Notes: generated from the sequence alone by a model not told the origin. Positions 37,968 to 47,751 are shown, counted from the stretch's first letter. The stretch is 64,000 nucleotides of DNA from Hyalangium versicolor (GCF_020103695.1 NZ_JAHXBF010000001.1:62001-126000), one strand, 5' to 3'. Made by a program: numbers and translations.

Positions 37968-39230
37968 ATGCGATGGGGTTCTGAGCTGTCCTTGACTCTT
38001 GCGAGCGCGCCGACCGTGCAACCGGACCGTACGGAACGGGTGCTCTGTGTCTTGCCGTATGTCCCCTTTCCCGCCTTGAGCGGGGGGACCTTGCGGACGC
38101 TGGAGTTGGTGCGAACGTTGTCTCAGCAGTGCGAGCTGTCGGTGCTCGCGTTTCACGGGCCCGGCGAGGACGTGGAGGGCTTTCGGGCCCAACTGGGCCG
38201 GCATGTCACGCTGCGGACGGTGCCGCGCTCGAGCCGCTCGCCCTGGCGCCCTGTCCAGTTGCTATCCAGCCTCGCTCGGGGCGTGCCTTCCTCCTACCTG
38301 TCCTATCTGGGCCAGGAGGCCCTCACCGCGCTCACGGAGATGCTCTCGCGCAAGCCCGTGGATGTGATCCACTTCGATCATCTGCACACCGCTCAGTGGG
38401 CTCCTGTCGCACGCACGCTCTGTCCGAACGCCCGGCTCGTGCTGGACGAGCACAACGTCGAGTCCGCGCTCTTCGAGCGATTCGAGCCCCTGGCGCCGCT
38501 CCCGCTGAGGCCGCTGGTGCGCTGGCAGCATCGCCAGGTGCTTCGGCTCGAGGCCCAGCTGTTGAAGCAGATGGATCTGGTGCTCGCCTGCTCGGCCGTG
38601 GACAGCCAGCAGCTCACGAGCCTGGGCGCTCGCGCCGTTCACGTCGTCCCCAATGGGGTGCGCATCGCCAGCCTGCAGAGGGCGGCCCGCCCGTTGGAGC
38701 AGCGCAACGATGTCGTCTTCGTGGGGGCGATGGATTGGCTTCCCAACGATGATGCCGCCCTCCGGCTCGCGCGGGAGCTGTGGCCTCGCGTGGAGGCAGA
38801 GCTGGCTCCCAGTCGGCTGATGCTCATCGGACGCAATCCGTCTGCCCGCCTTCAGGCGTGCCAGCGGCCCAACCTGGTGGTGACGGGGACGGTGCCCAGC
38901 GTGGCGCCCTTCCTGGAAGGAGCGTGGGCCACGGCCGTTCCCCTGCGCCTGGGTTCGGGCACGCGGCTCAAGCTCCTCGAGGCCGCGGCCGCGGGTGTTC
39001 CCATCGTGGCCACCCCGCTGGCGGCCGAGGGGCTGCCCTTCGAGAACGGGCGCGATGCATTGCTGGCCAACTCGGATGAGGAGTTCGCCCGTGCGCTCCG
39101 CTACCTCCGGAACCACCCGGCGGAGGCGGATGTCCTGGCCCAGCGCGCTGGTGTCCTGGCCCAGCGCTACGCCTGGGGCGAGGTGGGAGCGGAGCTGATG
39201 CGCGCGTACCGCTCCACGGCCGGCGTGTAG
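37968..39230 (+). CDS. Glycosyltransferase family 4-like
   Basis: A 420-residue GT-B glycosyltransferase. The N-terminal domain opens with VLCVLPYVPFPALSGGTLRT, the donor-site loop of GT4 enzymes, and contains VIHFDHLHTAQW and VLDEHNVESALFERFE. The C-terminal nucleotide-sugar domain has VFVGAMDWLPNDDA, VTGTVPSVAPFL and the E-x7-E-like region LKLLEAAAAGVPIVAT. Sugar donor and acceptor are unknown. It probably works with the three glycosyltransferases on the opposite strand in making a surface polysaccharide. Its last 64 bases overlap the end of the converging gene. The ATG follows GGGGGG by about 8 bases. Confidence 0.85.
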   Translation: MRWGSELSLTLASAPTVQPDRTERVLCVLPYVPFPALSGGTLRTLELVRTLSQQCELSVLAFHGPGEDVEGFRAQLGRHVTLRTVPRSSRSPWRPVQLLSSLARGVPSSYLSYLGQEALTALTEMLSRKPVDVIHFDHLHTAQWAPVARTLCPNARLVLDEHNVESALFERFEPLAPLPLRPLVRWQHRQVLRLEAQLLKQMDLVLACSAVDSQQLTSLGARAVHVVPNGVRIASLQRAARPLEQRNDVVFVGAMDWLPNDDAALRLARELWPRVEAELAPSRLMLIGRNPSARLQACQRPNLVVTGTVPSVAPFLEGAWATAVPLRLGSGTRLKLLEAAAAGVPIVATPLAAEGLPFENGRDALLANSDEEFARALRYLRNHPAEADVLAQRAGVLAQRYAWGEVGAELMRAYRSTAGV

Positions 39231-40294
39231 AGCTCATCCGCGTAGCGCCGGCCCACGGCTTCGGGCGTGTAGCGCCCTTCCACGTGGGCACGCGCGTCCC
39301 GGAAGTCCCGCCCACTGTTGGCCACCGAGCGCAGCACGCGGGCCAGGGCGAGCGACAGCAGGTGAGGGTGGCTGGGCGGGACCAGCTCCCCCCGGCCCTG
39401 GGCGAGCAGGTACGGAAGCTCTCCCACGGTGCTCGCCACCACGCGCCGCCCGGAGGCCATCGCCTCCAGGGCCACCATGGGCATGCCTTCCGTGAGCGAG
39501 GGCATCACCACTGCGTCCGAGGCCGCGTACACGGGGCGCGACGCGGTGAAGCCCAGCCAGCGGACCGGAAGCCCGCGAGCGAGCACCTCCAACCGTGCGC
39601 GCTCGGGCCCCTCGCCGGCGATCAGCAGGAGCGGTGGGCGGGGCAGGCGGCGCAGCGCCTCGAAGAGCACCGCGTGTCCCTTCTCGGGAGACAGGCGCCC
39701 CAACACCGCCAGGACGGGCTCGGTCTCGGACAGGTGCAAGGTGCGCCGGGCCTCTCGGGCCTCGGCGGCGGTGAGCGGCGGCGGCAGTGCCAGTCCGTTG
39801 GGGAGGTGCACCACATGCGCGAGAGGGGCCCAGCGGCGCACGCGTGCTTCGAGATCGCGGGACACGGTTGCCACGCCCTGCGCGGCATTGGCCAGGAGGC
39901 GGGCGCTTGCCTCATAGGCTTGCACGAGGAGGTTCTCCCCGGTGTCGCCATGAAAGGTCGCCACCACCGGAAGCCCGGCCCAGCGTGCGGCCGGCAGCGC
40001 CAGGGCGAGTGCCTTGAAGTCATGTGCGTGGAACAGGCGGGCCGAGAGCCTGCGCGCCTCCGAGGCCAGGGCCTGTATCGCCTCGGCGTCGAAGCCGGAG
40101 CGGGCGGGGATGCGCAGGGCCTTCAATCCCAGCTTGCGCGCCTCGGGCACGAGGGCGTCCGGGCGCCCCGGAGCCACCAGGCTGAGGAGGAGCGGGGCGT
40201 AGGGCGGCGGCGTGTGGGCCGCCAGCGCCAGCAGGGAGCGCTCGGCGCCATAGAGACCCCCGGAGCTGCGCACGTGGAGGACAGGCGTCAGCAT
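39167..40294 (-). CDS. Glycosyltransferase family 4 (group 1)
   Basis: A 375-residue GT-B glycosyltransferase. The N-terminal part has VLHVRSSGGLYGAERSLLAL and LFHAHDFKALALALP. The C-terminal donor domain has VLGRLSPEKGH and PSLTEGMPMVALEAMASG with the E-x7-E motif. The ATG at 40294 was chosen over the GTG at 40300; both lie within or next to the end of the preceding gene, so it is translationally coupled. It is the last gene of a three-gene operon. The 3' end overlaps the converging glycosyltransferase gene by 64 bp, so the two C-termini are encoded on both strands. Confidence 0.88.
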   Translation of the reverse strand: MLTPVLHVRSSGGLYGAERSLLALAAHTPPPYAPLLLSLVAPGRPDALVPEARKLGLKALRIPARSGFDAEAIQALASEARRLSARLFHAHDFKALALALPAARWAGLPVVATFHGDTGENLLVQAYEASARLLANAAQGVATVSRDLEARVRRWAPLAHVVHLPNGLALPPPLTAAEAREARRTLHLSETEPVLAVLGRLSPEKGHAVLFEALRRLPRPPLLLIAGEGPERARLEVLARGLPVRWLGFTASRPVYAASDAVVMPSLTEGMPMVALEAMASGRRVVASTVGELPYLLAQGRGELVPPSHPHLLSLALARVLRSVANSGRDFRDARAHVEGRYTPEAVGRRYADELYTPAVERYARISSAPTSPQA

Positions 40295-41454
40295 TCCCAC
40301 CGGCTCACCACATCCCGGTAGAGGGTGGCGTAGCGCTGGACCATGGTGTCCAGCGAGTGATCCCGGGAGCGCTCACGCGCCTTGCGGCCCAGGTCCGCGC
40401 GCTGGGTTGCATCCGCGGCCAGGGTGCGAAGGGCTCCCGCCAGCGAGCGCGCGTCACCCGGAGGAGCGAGCAGTGCGGTCTCCCCGGCCGCGTGCACCTC
40501 GCGGATGGCGGGGATGTCTGACGTCACCGTGGGCAGGCCCGCCGCCATTGCTTCGAGGAGCGCCAGGGAGCGGCCCTCGCGCAGGGAGGGCTGCACGTAC
40601 ACGTCGAAGGCGGGCAGCAGCCGCGAACCGTGGGGCACCTCTCCCAGGAAGTGGACGCGCTCTACGTTGCGAGCGCGCAGCGCACCCTCCAACTGCCCCG
40701 TACCGATGAGGACCAGGTGCACGTTCTGTTCGCGCGCGAAGGCTTGAGCGAAGGCATCCACCAGCGTCTCCACGCCCTTCTCGGGGTGCAGCCGGCCGAG
40801 GTAGCCGAAGACGATGCTTCGCGCAGGCAACCCGAGGCGCTCCCGGAGAGCGGAGCGCTCGCGAGGCGAGGCGGGCTCGGGCAGAGGGACACCATTCTCG
40901 ATGGTGACGACGCGGGCCGAGCGGGGTGCCCAGCCGCGGATCTCTTCCTCTACTGCCCGGCCGCAGGCGATCAGCGCCGGGGAGAGGCTGGCGGCCACCG
41001 AGGCCAGCGGACGCAGCTTGGAGCCCGGCTGGGCCGTCTGATGGAAGGTGGCGAGGGGCACTGTGCCGCCCGAGAGCAGCGAAGCCGCCGCCGCATTGAG
41101 CCAGGGGCCCATGTCATGTCCGTGCACCACGTGGGCCTCGAAGGCACGCAGTTCCTGGGTGATGCGCCGGAGCGCCCCGGGAGACAGTCCAGGGAGCCCC
41201 TCCAGCCACACGCACGGCACCTCGTGCTCGGAGAGCAGGTCTCGTACGGGGCCGTCATCCCCCAGCGCCAGCACGAGCGGCTCGAGGCCCAGCTCGCGCC
41301 CGGCGGAAGCGAGCCGGACCACGAACGTCTCGAGCCCACCGAGCTGGAGCCCGTGCATCACATGGACGACGCGCAGGCGGCGCCCGACGAAAGGCGTCTG
41401 GCGCGGGGGAGGAGAGCGGGGTGTGGTGACAGAAGACGAAGACTTGGCTGGCAT
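40288..41454 (-). CDS. Glycosyltransferase family 4 (group 1)
   Basis: A 388-residue GT-B enzyme. After a Ser/Pro-rich N-terminus, the first domain has VVHVMHGLQLGGLETFVVRLA, the glycine-rich GT4 acceptor-side loop, and VHGHDMGPW. The C-terminal domain has FGYLGRLHPEKGVETLVDAF, HFLGEVPHGSRL and PSLREGRSLALLEAMAAGLP with E-x7-E. It lies second in the operon, 7 bp after the upstream gene, and overlaps the next gene by 7 bp. It is likely to add a sugar during synthesis of an exopolysaccharide or O-antigen-like chain; no polymerase or flippase is in view. Confidence 0.9.
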   Translation of the reverse strand: MPAKSSSSVTTPRSPPPRQTPFVGRRLRVVHVMHGLQLGGLETFVVRLASAGRELGLEPLVLALGDDGPVRDLLSEHEVPCVWLEGLPGLSPGALRRITQELRAFEAHVVHGHDMGPWLNAAAASLLSGGTVPLATFHQTAQPGSKLRPLASVAASLSPALIACGRAVEEEIRGWAPRSARVVTIENGVPLPEPASPRERSALRERLGLPARSIVFGYLGRLHPEKGVETLVDAFAQAFAREQNVHLVLIGTGQLEGALRARNVERVHFLGEVPHGSRLLPAFDVYVQPSLREGRSLALLEAMAAGLPTVTSDIPAIREVHAAGETALLAPPGDARSLAGALRTLAADATQRADLGRKARERSRDHSLDTMVQRYATLYRDVVSRWEC

Positions 41455-41461
41455 GGGTGGC

Positions 41462-42454
41462 TCAGTCGAAAGGAGAGGCGCTCGGGTGGGCTTCCAAAGC
41501 CTGGACGCAGGTGCTCAGGCAGGCATCCGCCAGGGCTCGCCGGTGCAGGTACGCATCGAAGAAGTGGCGAGCGTTACGCGCGATGCGCTCGCTCGCCTCC
41601 GTGTCCTCCACGTAGCGCGCGCACGTGTCGACGAGATCGCTCAGGTCGGGCCGTACGAAGACCACGTGTTCGCCCTCCACCAGGCCTCCCGGGAGGAGCT
41701 GGACGTGGCGGGGTGCGACGACGCAGCTCCCCACGGCGAGGAAGTCCATGAGCTGGAAGCCGAAGCCGCCGTTGCCCGGCATGTCCACGCACACGCGCGA
41801 GAGGGCCACCTCTCTCAGGAGGCGGCTGTAGCGCACCCCGCGTGCCCCGCCGTGGAAGCGGAAGCGCGTCTGCGCCTCCAACTGCTCCAGGGCTTGCCGC
41901 CGCAGGTCCGAGGCGGAGTCGAGCTCGAAGCGCCCCAACACGTCGTAGGTGAAGCGGCGCTCGTCCCTCAGCGCCCGCGTGGGCGCGAGATAGTCATATA
42001 GGTGCAGGCTGCCAGGCACATACCCTGCCGGGAGCACGCGACGTGAGCCGTAGCCCGCCTGGCGGTACTGCATCTTGAAGTACAGCGCCACCTCGCGCAG
42101 GCACTCGGAGTTCAGCTCCGGCGAGTCCGCATAGTCGAGCGCCACGCGCAGGCGCGCACCCGCGTAGCCCACCTCGAAGAGGACGACGCGCTCGTGGTTC
42201 TGCGGGAGGTCCACTTCTTCCAGCCGGGCGCGCTCGGCGAGCCCCCACTTGAAAGGGTCAGCCCACTTGGCGGCATGCTCCCAGTCATAGGTTCGGGGCC
42301 ATGCCACGGAGACGGCGCCCCAGCGCCCCGTGCCTCGGGTTCGTAGCGCGAGGACATTTCGCCGCGCCTGCGCCTGGGCCTGCCAGCCGAGCTCCCGGAC
42401 CACATCCGACACGCGCTGCAAGTTCTCGAGGCTGTTCTGAAGCTGCCGCCGCAT
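41462..42454 (-). CDS. Glycosyltransferase-like protein (C-terminal group 1 domain)
   Basis: A 330-residue protein. The N-terminal 150 residues show no clear motif. The C-terminal half resembles the donor-binding domain of CgeB-like/Glyco_trans_1_2 glycosyltransferases: VCVDMPGNGGFGFQLMDFLAVGSCVV, a LLPGGLVEGEHVVFVRPDLSDLV-like stretch, and ERIARNARHFFDAYLH at the end. The ATG at 42454 was chosen because GGAGG lies just upstream; the longer frame to 42526 lacks a good start. It is the first gene of the three-gene glycosyltransferase operon. Its substrate is unknown. Confidence 0.78.
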   Translation of the reverse strand: MRRQLQNSLENLQRVSDVVRELGWQAQAQARRNVLALRTRGTGRWGAVSVAWPRTYDWEHAAKWADPFKWGLAERARLEEVDLPQNHERVVLFEVGYAGARLRVALDYADSPELNSECLREVALYFKMQYRQAGYGSRRVLPAGYVPGSLHLYDYLAPTRALRDERRFTYDVLGRFELDSASDLRRQALEQLEAQTRFRFHGGARGVRYSRLLREVALSRVCVDMPGNGGFGFQLMDFLAVGSCVVAPRHVQLLPGGLVEGEHVVFVRPDLSDLVDTCARYVEDTEASERIARNARHFFDAYLHRRALADACLSTCVQALEAHPSASPFD

Positions 42455-42689
42455 CTTCCTCCCACCCCTCGGCCCCAATGACGGGCATCCCGCAACAGGC
42501 GCAACGCCCCCGGATTCTGGCCGCAAGGCAAGCTAGTCACGCCCGCTGGGGACGCAGCCCTCCGCCGGCTGTTCAGAGGAGGGGGCTTCCTGGAGTGAAC
42601 ATTTTCCTTCCTGGAAGCGGTTCCCATGACATGGGCAGGTATCCATGTTGCCGTGGGCCCGCTGCTCTTGCATATCGACTCCACTTGCG

Positions 42690-43988
42690 ATGACCGACTC
42701 CCCCGAAGAGGCGCTGAAGCAGCTGCGGCTCCGACAGTTCCTCCAGCTCATGTTGCCCATCGCGGTGGGCTTCCTGCTCATCTACATCGCCTTTGCGATT
42801 GTGTTGCGCAGTACCGCCCTCATGGGGGGCTCGGTGGCGGTCGGGATCTACACGGTGGCGCTCGCGCGAGCCCGTGTCCTCGCTCAACAGGGTTATGGGG
42901 AGCGTGCGGCGCTCCTGAGCGGATACGCGCTGCTGGTGATGGTGGTCATCGGCGCCTGCTTCGTGCACTTCCTGCTCGCGGGGTTGTTGATGATGCCCAT
43001 CGCGGGCGTGGCGCTGGTGCTGCCGTATGCGGAGCGGCCGGGGCTCCGGCGATACATGATCGCGGCTTTCGGCACGGACCTCTGGGTGATGGTGGTGGAT
43101 GGACTGCTGCCGCCGCTCGTCGAGCAACCGCCCGAGGGACTGCAACGCGTGGTGTTCGCCCTGGTGGTGGTGGCGTGCGTGGGGCTGACGCTGAGGATGT
43201 TGTGGGTCGACGCCCTTCGGCTGCGCGAGAGCCTGACGCGCGCCGAGAAGGCGGTGGCCACCCGGGACGAATTCCTCTCGGTGGCGAGCCATGAGCTCAA
43301 GACACCGCTCACTCCGCTGAGCCTCAAGCTGCAGACGCTCCAGCGTGAGCTCCTGGCTCCCGCGTCTGTGCTGTCCCCCGAGCGCACCCTGCGCAACCTG
43401 GAGATCGCTCGGCGTCAGGTGAAGAAGCTCGTGGAGCTGGTGGATGACCTGCTCGACGTGTCTCGCATCGGAGCGGGTAGGTTGGAGCTCCACCCCGCGC
43501 GGGTAGAGCTCACGGAGCTCGTCCGGAACGCGATGTCGCGCTTCGAAGCGGAGGCGCTGCGGGTGGGAAGTCCCCTGGAGCTGGAAGCTGCCTCGCCCGT
43601 GGTGAGCCGGGTGGACCCGTCCCGCTTCGAGCAGGTGCTCGACAATCTGTTGTCCAACGCCCTGAAGTACGGCCCTGGCAAGCCGGTGCGTGTGCGGCTC
43701 GAGACTCAGGACTCGAGGCTCCGGCTGACCGTGCGCGACGAGGGGATTGGCATCCCCACCGAGGCGATCGAGCGCATCTTCGATCGCTTCGAGCGAGCGG
43801 TGTCGGGTCGGCATTACGGCGGCCTGGGCCTGGGCCTCTACATCACCCGCCGGATCGTCGAGGCGAGCGGCGGTACGGTCGTGGCGGCCAGCACTCCTGG
43901 CCAGGGGGCCACCTTCACGGTCGAGCTGCCGCTGGGGGCGGAGGATCGCTCCGAGGACGTGTCCACGCCTCGAGTCTCCGCCTCATGA
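42690..43988 (+). CDS. Six-TM membrane sensor histidine kinase
   Basis: A 432-residue kinase. Six hydrophobic segments fill residues about 18-190 with almost no periplasmic loops, so signals are probably sensed in or near the membrane. The kinase core has FLSVASHELKTPLTPLSLKL with the phospho-accepting His, NLLSNALKYG, DEGIGIP, FDRFERAVS and GLGLGLYITRRIVEASGG. The ATG at 42690 gives a normal hydrophilic N-terminus but has no clear Shine-Dalgarno sequence; the in-frame ATG at 42645 is an alternative. No cognate regulator is adjacent, as is common in myxobacteria. Confidence 0.9.
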   Translation: MTDSPEEALKQLRLRQFLQLMLPIAVGFLLIYIAFAIVLRSTALMGGSVAVGIYTVALARARVLAQQGYGERAALLSGYALLVMVVIGACFVHFLLAGLLMMPIAGVALVLPYAERPGLRRYMIAAFGTDLWVMVVDGLLPPLVEQPPEGLQRVVFALVVVACVGLTLRMLWVDALRLRESLTRAEKAVATRDEFLSVASHELKTPLTPLSLKLQTLQRELLAPASVLSPERTLRNLEIARRQVKKLVELVDDLLDVSRIGAGRLELHPARVELTELVRNAMSRFEAEALRVGSPLELEAASPVVSRVDPSRFEQVLDNLLSNALKYGPGKPVRVRLETQDSRLRLTVRDEGIGIPTEAIERIFDRFERAVSGRHYGGLGLGLYITRRIVEASGGTVVAASTPGQGATFTVELPLGAEDRSEDVSTPRVSAS

Positions 43989-43993
43989 CGGGC

Positions 43994-44019
43994 GAGGGGC
44001 CCCGGGGTTGGGGCCCCTC
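43994..44019. terminator. Bidirectional hairpin between convergent genes
   Basis: A perfect 10-bp stem (GAGGGGCCCC with GGGGCCCCTC) and a 6-base loop lie between the stops of the histidine kinase (43988) and the glycoside hydrolase (44031). There is no T-tract, but the position suggests termination from both sides. Confidence 0.6.
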
Positions 44020-44030
44020 CACGCGCTGCG

Positions 44031-46964
44031 TCAGAGCCGGGGAATGACCTCGACGGCATCGAGTTCGGCGAACTGAGTGCCTTTGGAGAAGCGCAGGGTG
44101 TTGGCTCCACTTTGGAGGGTCACTCCGACGGTGACTGAACCAAATCGCGCCCAGGCGCCCGTCGGCGCATAGACCACCGTCTGCGCGGCTCCGCCGTTCA
44201 CCGAGAGGGAATGGGTGGCGGTGCTGGTGGTGCCGTTGGCGTAGGTGATGCGCAGGCTGTACCGGCCCGCTTTCGCCACCGCGAGGTTGCGCAGCTCCAC
44301 GGCGCTGTCCGCGTAGTCGATGCCCCCCACATACCCACCACCCGAGGCTCCAGCGTTCGAGCGCACCTCCGCGTGCGTCACCACGCCACTCTCCGCCTCG
44401 GCGATCGAGCGGCTCGTGATCCGCACGTCATCGAAGCGCGCATCCGATTGATACGAGCGCAGACCGATCGCCCCATCCGTGAAGGAGGCATCATCGACCG
44501 AGAGCTTCGGCACGCTCAGGTCATCCACGTAGATGTGCAGGGTGTTCTGCCGCGCGACGATCTTGAGCAGGTGGGGCGTGTTGGCCATGACCGAGGCGGG
44601 AGCGCTCCGGAGCTGTTGCCAGCTTCCGTTCATCTTCCCGAGGACCACTTCTCCGGTACGCGGAACCAGCCCCACGTAGTAGCCGTTGAGGGCATCGTTG
44701 CCAACGTCGGGGTTGGTGACGCGGAAGACGAGTCCTGCGTCTCCCGAGGCGCTGGACGTCACCCGGGCCGAGAAGGTGAAGTCGGAGAAGCGGGCGGTGT
44801 TGGCGATGGCCTTTCCGCCCGCGGAGGTGACGGCGAACTGACCGTTGCTCACCGACCAGGCTCCTCCGTAGGCCGTCCACCGGGCTGAGTTGCCGGAGTC
44901 GAAGTTCTCCGAGAACTCGGTCGAGGCCGGGCCCCAGACCTCGAACTCCACCACACCGACCTTGGCGTTGGGCGGATTCTGGAACACGGCACGGAGCTTG
45001 CGGGTGTTCACCGCGGGGAATGAGATGCGGTTGAGTGCATCTCCGGCGGGCGTGGCGGGAGTCTTCTGCTGGTTGGGGATGGAGACCCACGCCGTGCCGT
45101 TCCACGACTGCAAGTCGTAGCTGGCCGGAGTCTGCACTCCGCCACCATCGTTGTAGAGGTAGAGCCGAACCTCTTCCACGCTCCGCACGTACCCGAAATC
45201 GACTCCGAGCCAGTCGCTGGCGTTGGGGGACTGATAGTTGGTCCAGCGGCTGTTGGGGATGTCATCGAAGTAGATGCGGCCGTCGAGCGCATCCCACTTG
45301 TCGTCGTTCGAGTAGGTATAGGAGGTGAGCGCCTCCGGGTACCCGCTGGCGGAGGGATTGGCGGCGAAGTTCTCCAGCCGCGCGGGCTTCGCGGCGGCCA
45401 CGGGAGCAGCCATCGTGGCCGTCAGCCGCTGGAGCGTCGCGGCCGTCGCGAGCAGGACGCCGTCCTGGTACACGCGGAGCCCCTTGCCTTGGCCGTAGCG
45501 CGTTCCATCCCGGTCATACAGCACGGTCATCAGGTGGCCGTGATAGGGGATGTTCTCGAGCGCGAAGTAAGCCCAGGTGCTCGGCACGAGCGGATTCACC
45601 TCGAAGACGTCATCGGCGCGGGGACGGACTCCGACCAGACCGGAGATCACCAGATCGTTGTAGGTCGAGTGGTTGTAGTGCTCGCTGTGGTTGAAGCCGT
45701 CGTAGATCCACTGGCCGGTGTCGGGGTGGAGCGCCTCGGCGACATAGGGGCGGCCGTTCTTGTACTGGGAGAGGGCGTAGCCGCGGAGCAGTTGGAAGTA
45801 GTGATCGCGGGTGACGTAGGACTGGCTGTAGTTGTTGAGCAGGTTGGCGAACGCGGTCAGCACCTGGCTGGTGGCGAAGGGCCACGAGACGCCATCCCAG
45901 CGGCAGCAGCCGGAGACCGCGTCCTTCATGAAGAGGCGGTGTCTGCGCTCGGCGGTGGTGGGCCCGTAGGTGGCGGCGAAGCCCTGCGAATCGATGAGGG
46001 AGGCCCAGGCCTCCGAGTAGGCCGGGTCCGGCATGTTGAAGTACCAGGGGACGAAGCCGAAGTGCTCGCGGCCGTCGAGCAAGGTGCCCTCGGGGTAGGG
46101 ATATGCCTGGGCCTGGTTGTCCCGCATCATGTGGAAGAAGAACTTCCGTGACGGATCCCAGAGCTTGCTCTGGGTGGTGGCCTTGATCGCGGCGGCGCGG
46201 CTCTCGTACTGGGAGGCGAGCGCCGAATCTCCGGTGATCTGCGCGAGCTTCGCGATGGCCCGTGCATCGCCATACTGATAGGCATTGAGGGAGGGGCGGT
46301 AGCCCTTGCCACCGTGATACGGGTCGTTCGTCTGGTAAGAGCCGATGGTGTACTCGGAGGCATCCCAGACGGGGACCTGCCAGTAGAGGCCGACGGAGGG
46401 CTCGTAGTGATCCGACCAGGCCTCGAAGTTCTCGACGAGCTCCGGGAGCAGGTCCTTGACGAAGGTCGCGTCACCGTTCACGAGGTAGCGCGCATAGAAG
46501 GCGTCGGCGATCCAGAAGCTGTATTGCCTGACGCCACCTCCGCCTCGGAGCCAGAAGGTTTCGTAGTCGTCCAGATAGCGGGGATCACGAAGCCACCGCG
46601 CCTCGTAGATGTGATGTCCGGCCGCGGCGTTGATGGTGTCGAACTTCTCGGAGTACCAGACCGAGTTGACGAACTCGTTCACGATGTAGCCGACGCCGGG
46701 CGTGGCGTAGCGGATGTGCTGCAGGAAGGCGTACCAGCGGTAGTAGTAGACGTCCTGAATCTGGCGGTCCGGAGCCTCGAAGAAGGGGATGTTGCTCTTG
46801 TACCAGTTGGGCTCTGCGTAGCCGCTCAGGAACGAGTCTGGGTTGAGGAACTGTGTTCCCGCCAGCGTCGGGCGGACCCCTGTGGTTTCTGGAACGTCCG
46901 AGTGAGCAACACAGGCAAAGAGCAGCACCGTGACGGCAACTGCCGCGCGAGCTCCACCTCTCAT
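44031..46964 (-). CDS. Secreted multidomain glycoside hydrolase (MGH1/trehalase-like with carbohydrate-binding modules)
   Basis: A 977-residue exported enzyme. The signal peptide (about 1-22) ends AHS. The (alpha/alpha)6-barrel domain (about 40-490) matches MGH1-like glycosidases: a YYYRWYAFLQHI segment, RYLDDYETFWLRGG, QVPVWDASEY, NAYQYGDARAIAKLA and DGFNHSEHYNHSTYNDL. An F5/8-type C (discoidin) domain (about 530-680, DWLGVDFGYVRSVEEVRLYLY) follows, then a concanavalin-like domain (about 685-850, ENFDSGNSARWTAYGG). The C-terminus is a CBM6/CBM35-like module (about 850-977, AEVRSNAGASGGGYVGGIDYADS). GGGAGG is well placed before the ATG. It probably degrades an environmental or prey polysaccharide; the specific linkage is not predictable. 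Confidence 0.85.
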   Translation of the reverse strand: MRGGARAAVAVTVLLFACVAHSDVPETTGVRPTLAGTQFLNPDSFLSGYAEPNWYKSNIPFFEAPDRQIQDVYYYRWYAFLQHIRYATPGVGYIVNEFVNSVWYSEKFDTINAAAGHHIYEARWLRDPRYLDDYETFWLRGGGGVRQYSFWIADAFYARYLVNGDATFVKDLLPELVENFEAWSDHYEPSVGLYWQVPVWDASEYTIGSYQTNDPYHGGKGYRPSLNAYQYGDARAIAKLAQITGDSALASQYESRAAAIKATTQSKLWDPSRKFFFHMMRDNQAQAYPYPEGTLLDGREHFGFVPWYFNMPDPAYSEAWASLIDSQGFAATYGPTTAERRHRLFMKDAVSGCCRWDGVSWPFATSQVLTAFANLLNNYSQSYVTRDHYFQLLRGYALSQYKNGRPYVAEALHPDTGQWIYDGFNHSEHYNHSTYNDLVISGLVGVRPRADDVFEVNPLVPSTWAYFALENIPYHGHLMTVLYDRDGTRYGQGKGLRVYQDGVLLATAATLQRLTATMAAPVAAAKPARLENFAANPSASGYPEALTSYTYSNDDKWDALDGRIYFDDIPNSRWTNYQSPNASDWLGVDFGYVRSVEEVRLYLYNDGGGVQTPASYDLQSWNGTAWVSIPNQQKTPATPAGDALNRISFPAVNTRKLRAVFQNPPNAKVGVVEFEVWGPASTEFSENFDSGNSARWTAYGGAWSVSNGQFAVTSAGGKAIANTARFSDFTFSARVTSSASGDAGLVFRVTNPDVGNDALNGYYVGLVPRTGEVVLGKMNGSWQQLRSAPASVMANTPHLLKIVARQNTLHIYVDDLSVPKLSVDDASFTDGAIGLRSYQSDARFDDVRITSRSIAEAESGVVTHAEVRSNAGASGGGYVGGIDYADSAVELRNLAVAKAGRYSLRITYANGTTSTATHSLSVNGGAAQTVVYAPTGAWARFGSVTVGVTLQSGANTLRFSKGTQFAELDAVEVIPRL

Positions 46965-47064
46965 GACGGCCTCCCTCGATTCCTTCAGCGTGGTGGCGGC
47001 GGATAGTATCCGCGCCATTCAGGCATTTCCAGAAATCCTGGAAGGAGGCGGGGTGGTACGAGAT

Positions 47065-47751
47065 TCAGCTCCGTGGGCCCGTGGACGAGGGCTCGAGGAT
47101 CGCGGGCAGCAGTGCCATGTCCGTGAAGATGTGTGACGCGCCGGCCCGGCGCAGGGCCTCGGCCGAATCGTGGCCTGCCTCGGGTGGGCTGTAGCCGAAC
47201 ACGGTTGCTCCCGCCGCCACGCCCGCAGTCACCCCGGTGACGGTGTCTTCCACGACGGCGCAGCGCGCGGGGTTCACGGAGAGGGCGCCTGCCGCCGCCA
47301 GGTACACGTCGGGGGCGGGCTTGGAGCGCGCCAGTTCCATGCCGCTGAAGATCCGCCCCTCGAAGAAGTTGATGAGGCCGACCTTGCGAAGCTGCAGCTC
47401 GACCTTGAAGCGGTCCGCGCCCGAGGCGCAGGCGATGCGGCCCTGGTGCCTGGCGTGGATGGACGCCACCGCCGCATGGATGTTGCGCACCGCCACCAGG
47501 TTGCGCTCCAGCGCCTCGTTGCGCCGCTCGCGGAACCGTGTGAGCCAGGCCTCCGTGACCGGCACACCGGTGTGTGCCTGGATGAGGGCTCCCTCTTCCT
47601 TCACCGACTTGCCGACGAAGAGCGCCATGCATTCCTGGGCGCTCATTGCCCAGCCCTGTTCCTCCAGCATGTCGCGCAGGACGCCAATGGTGATGGGCTC
47701 GGAGTCCACCAGGACGCCGTCACAATCGAAAAGGACTGCCTCGAACTGCAT
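47065..47751 (-). CDS. HAD-superfamily phosphatase (beta-phosphoglucomutase-like)
   Basis: A 228-residue HAD hydrolase. Motif I is LFDCDGVLVDSEP with both catalytic aspartates, followed by a helical cap. Motif II is ACASGAD, motif III is SKPAPDVYL with the Lys, and motif IV is VVEDTVTGV. This matches the beta-phosphoglucomutase/GPP subfamily that dephosphorylates small sugar phosphates. AAGGAG lies 8 bases before the ATG. The substrate is unknown, and the neighbours do not help beyond the adjacent glycoside hydrolase. Confidence 0.9.
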   Translation of the reverse strand: MQFEAVLFDCDGVLVDSEPITIGVLRDMLEEQGWAMSAQECMALFVGKSVKEEGALIQAHTGVPVTEAWLTRFRERRNEALERNLVAVRNIHAAVASIHARHQGRIACASGADRFKVELQLRKVGLINFFEGRIFSGMELARSKPAPDVYLAAAGALSVNPARCAVVEDTVTGVTAGVAAGATVFGYSPPEAGHDSAEALRRAGASHIFTDMALLPAILEPSSTGPRS

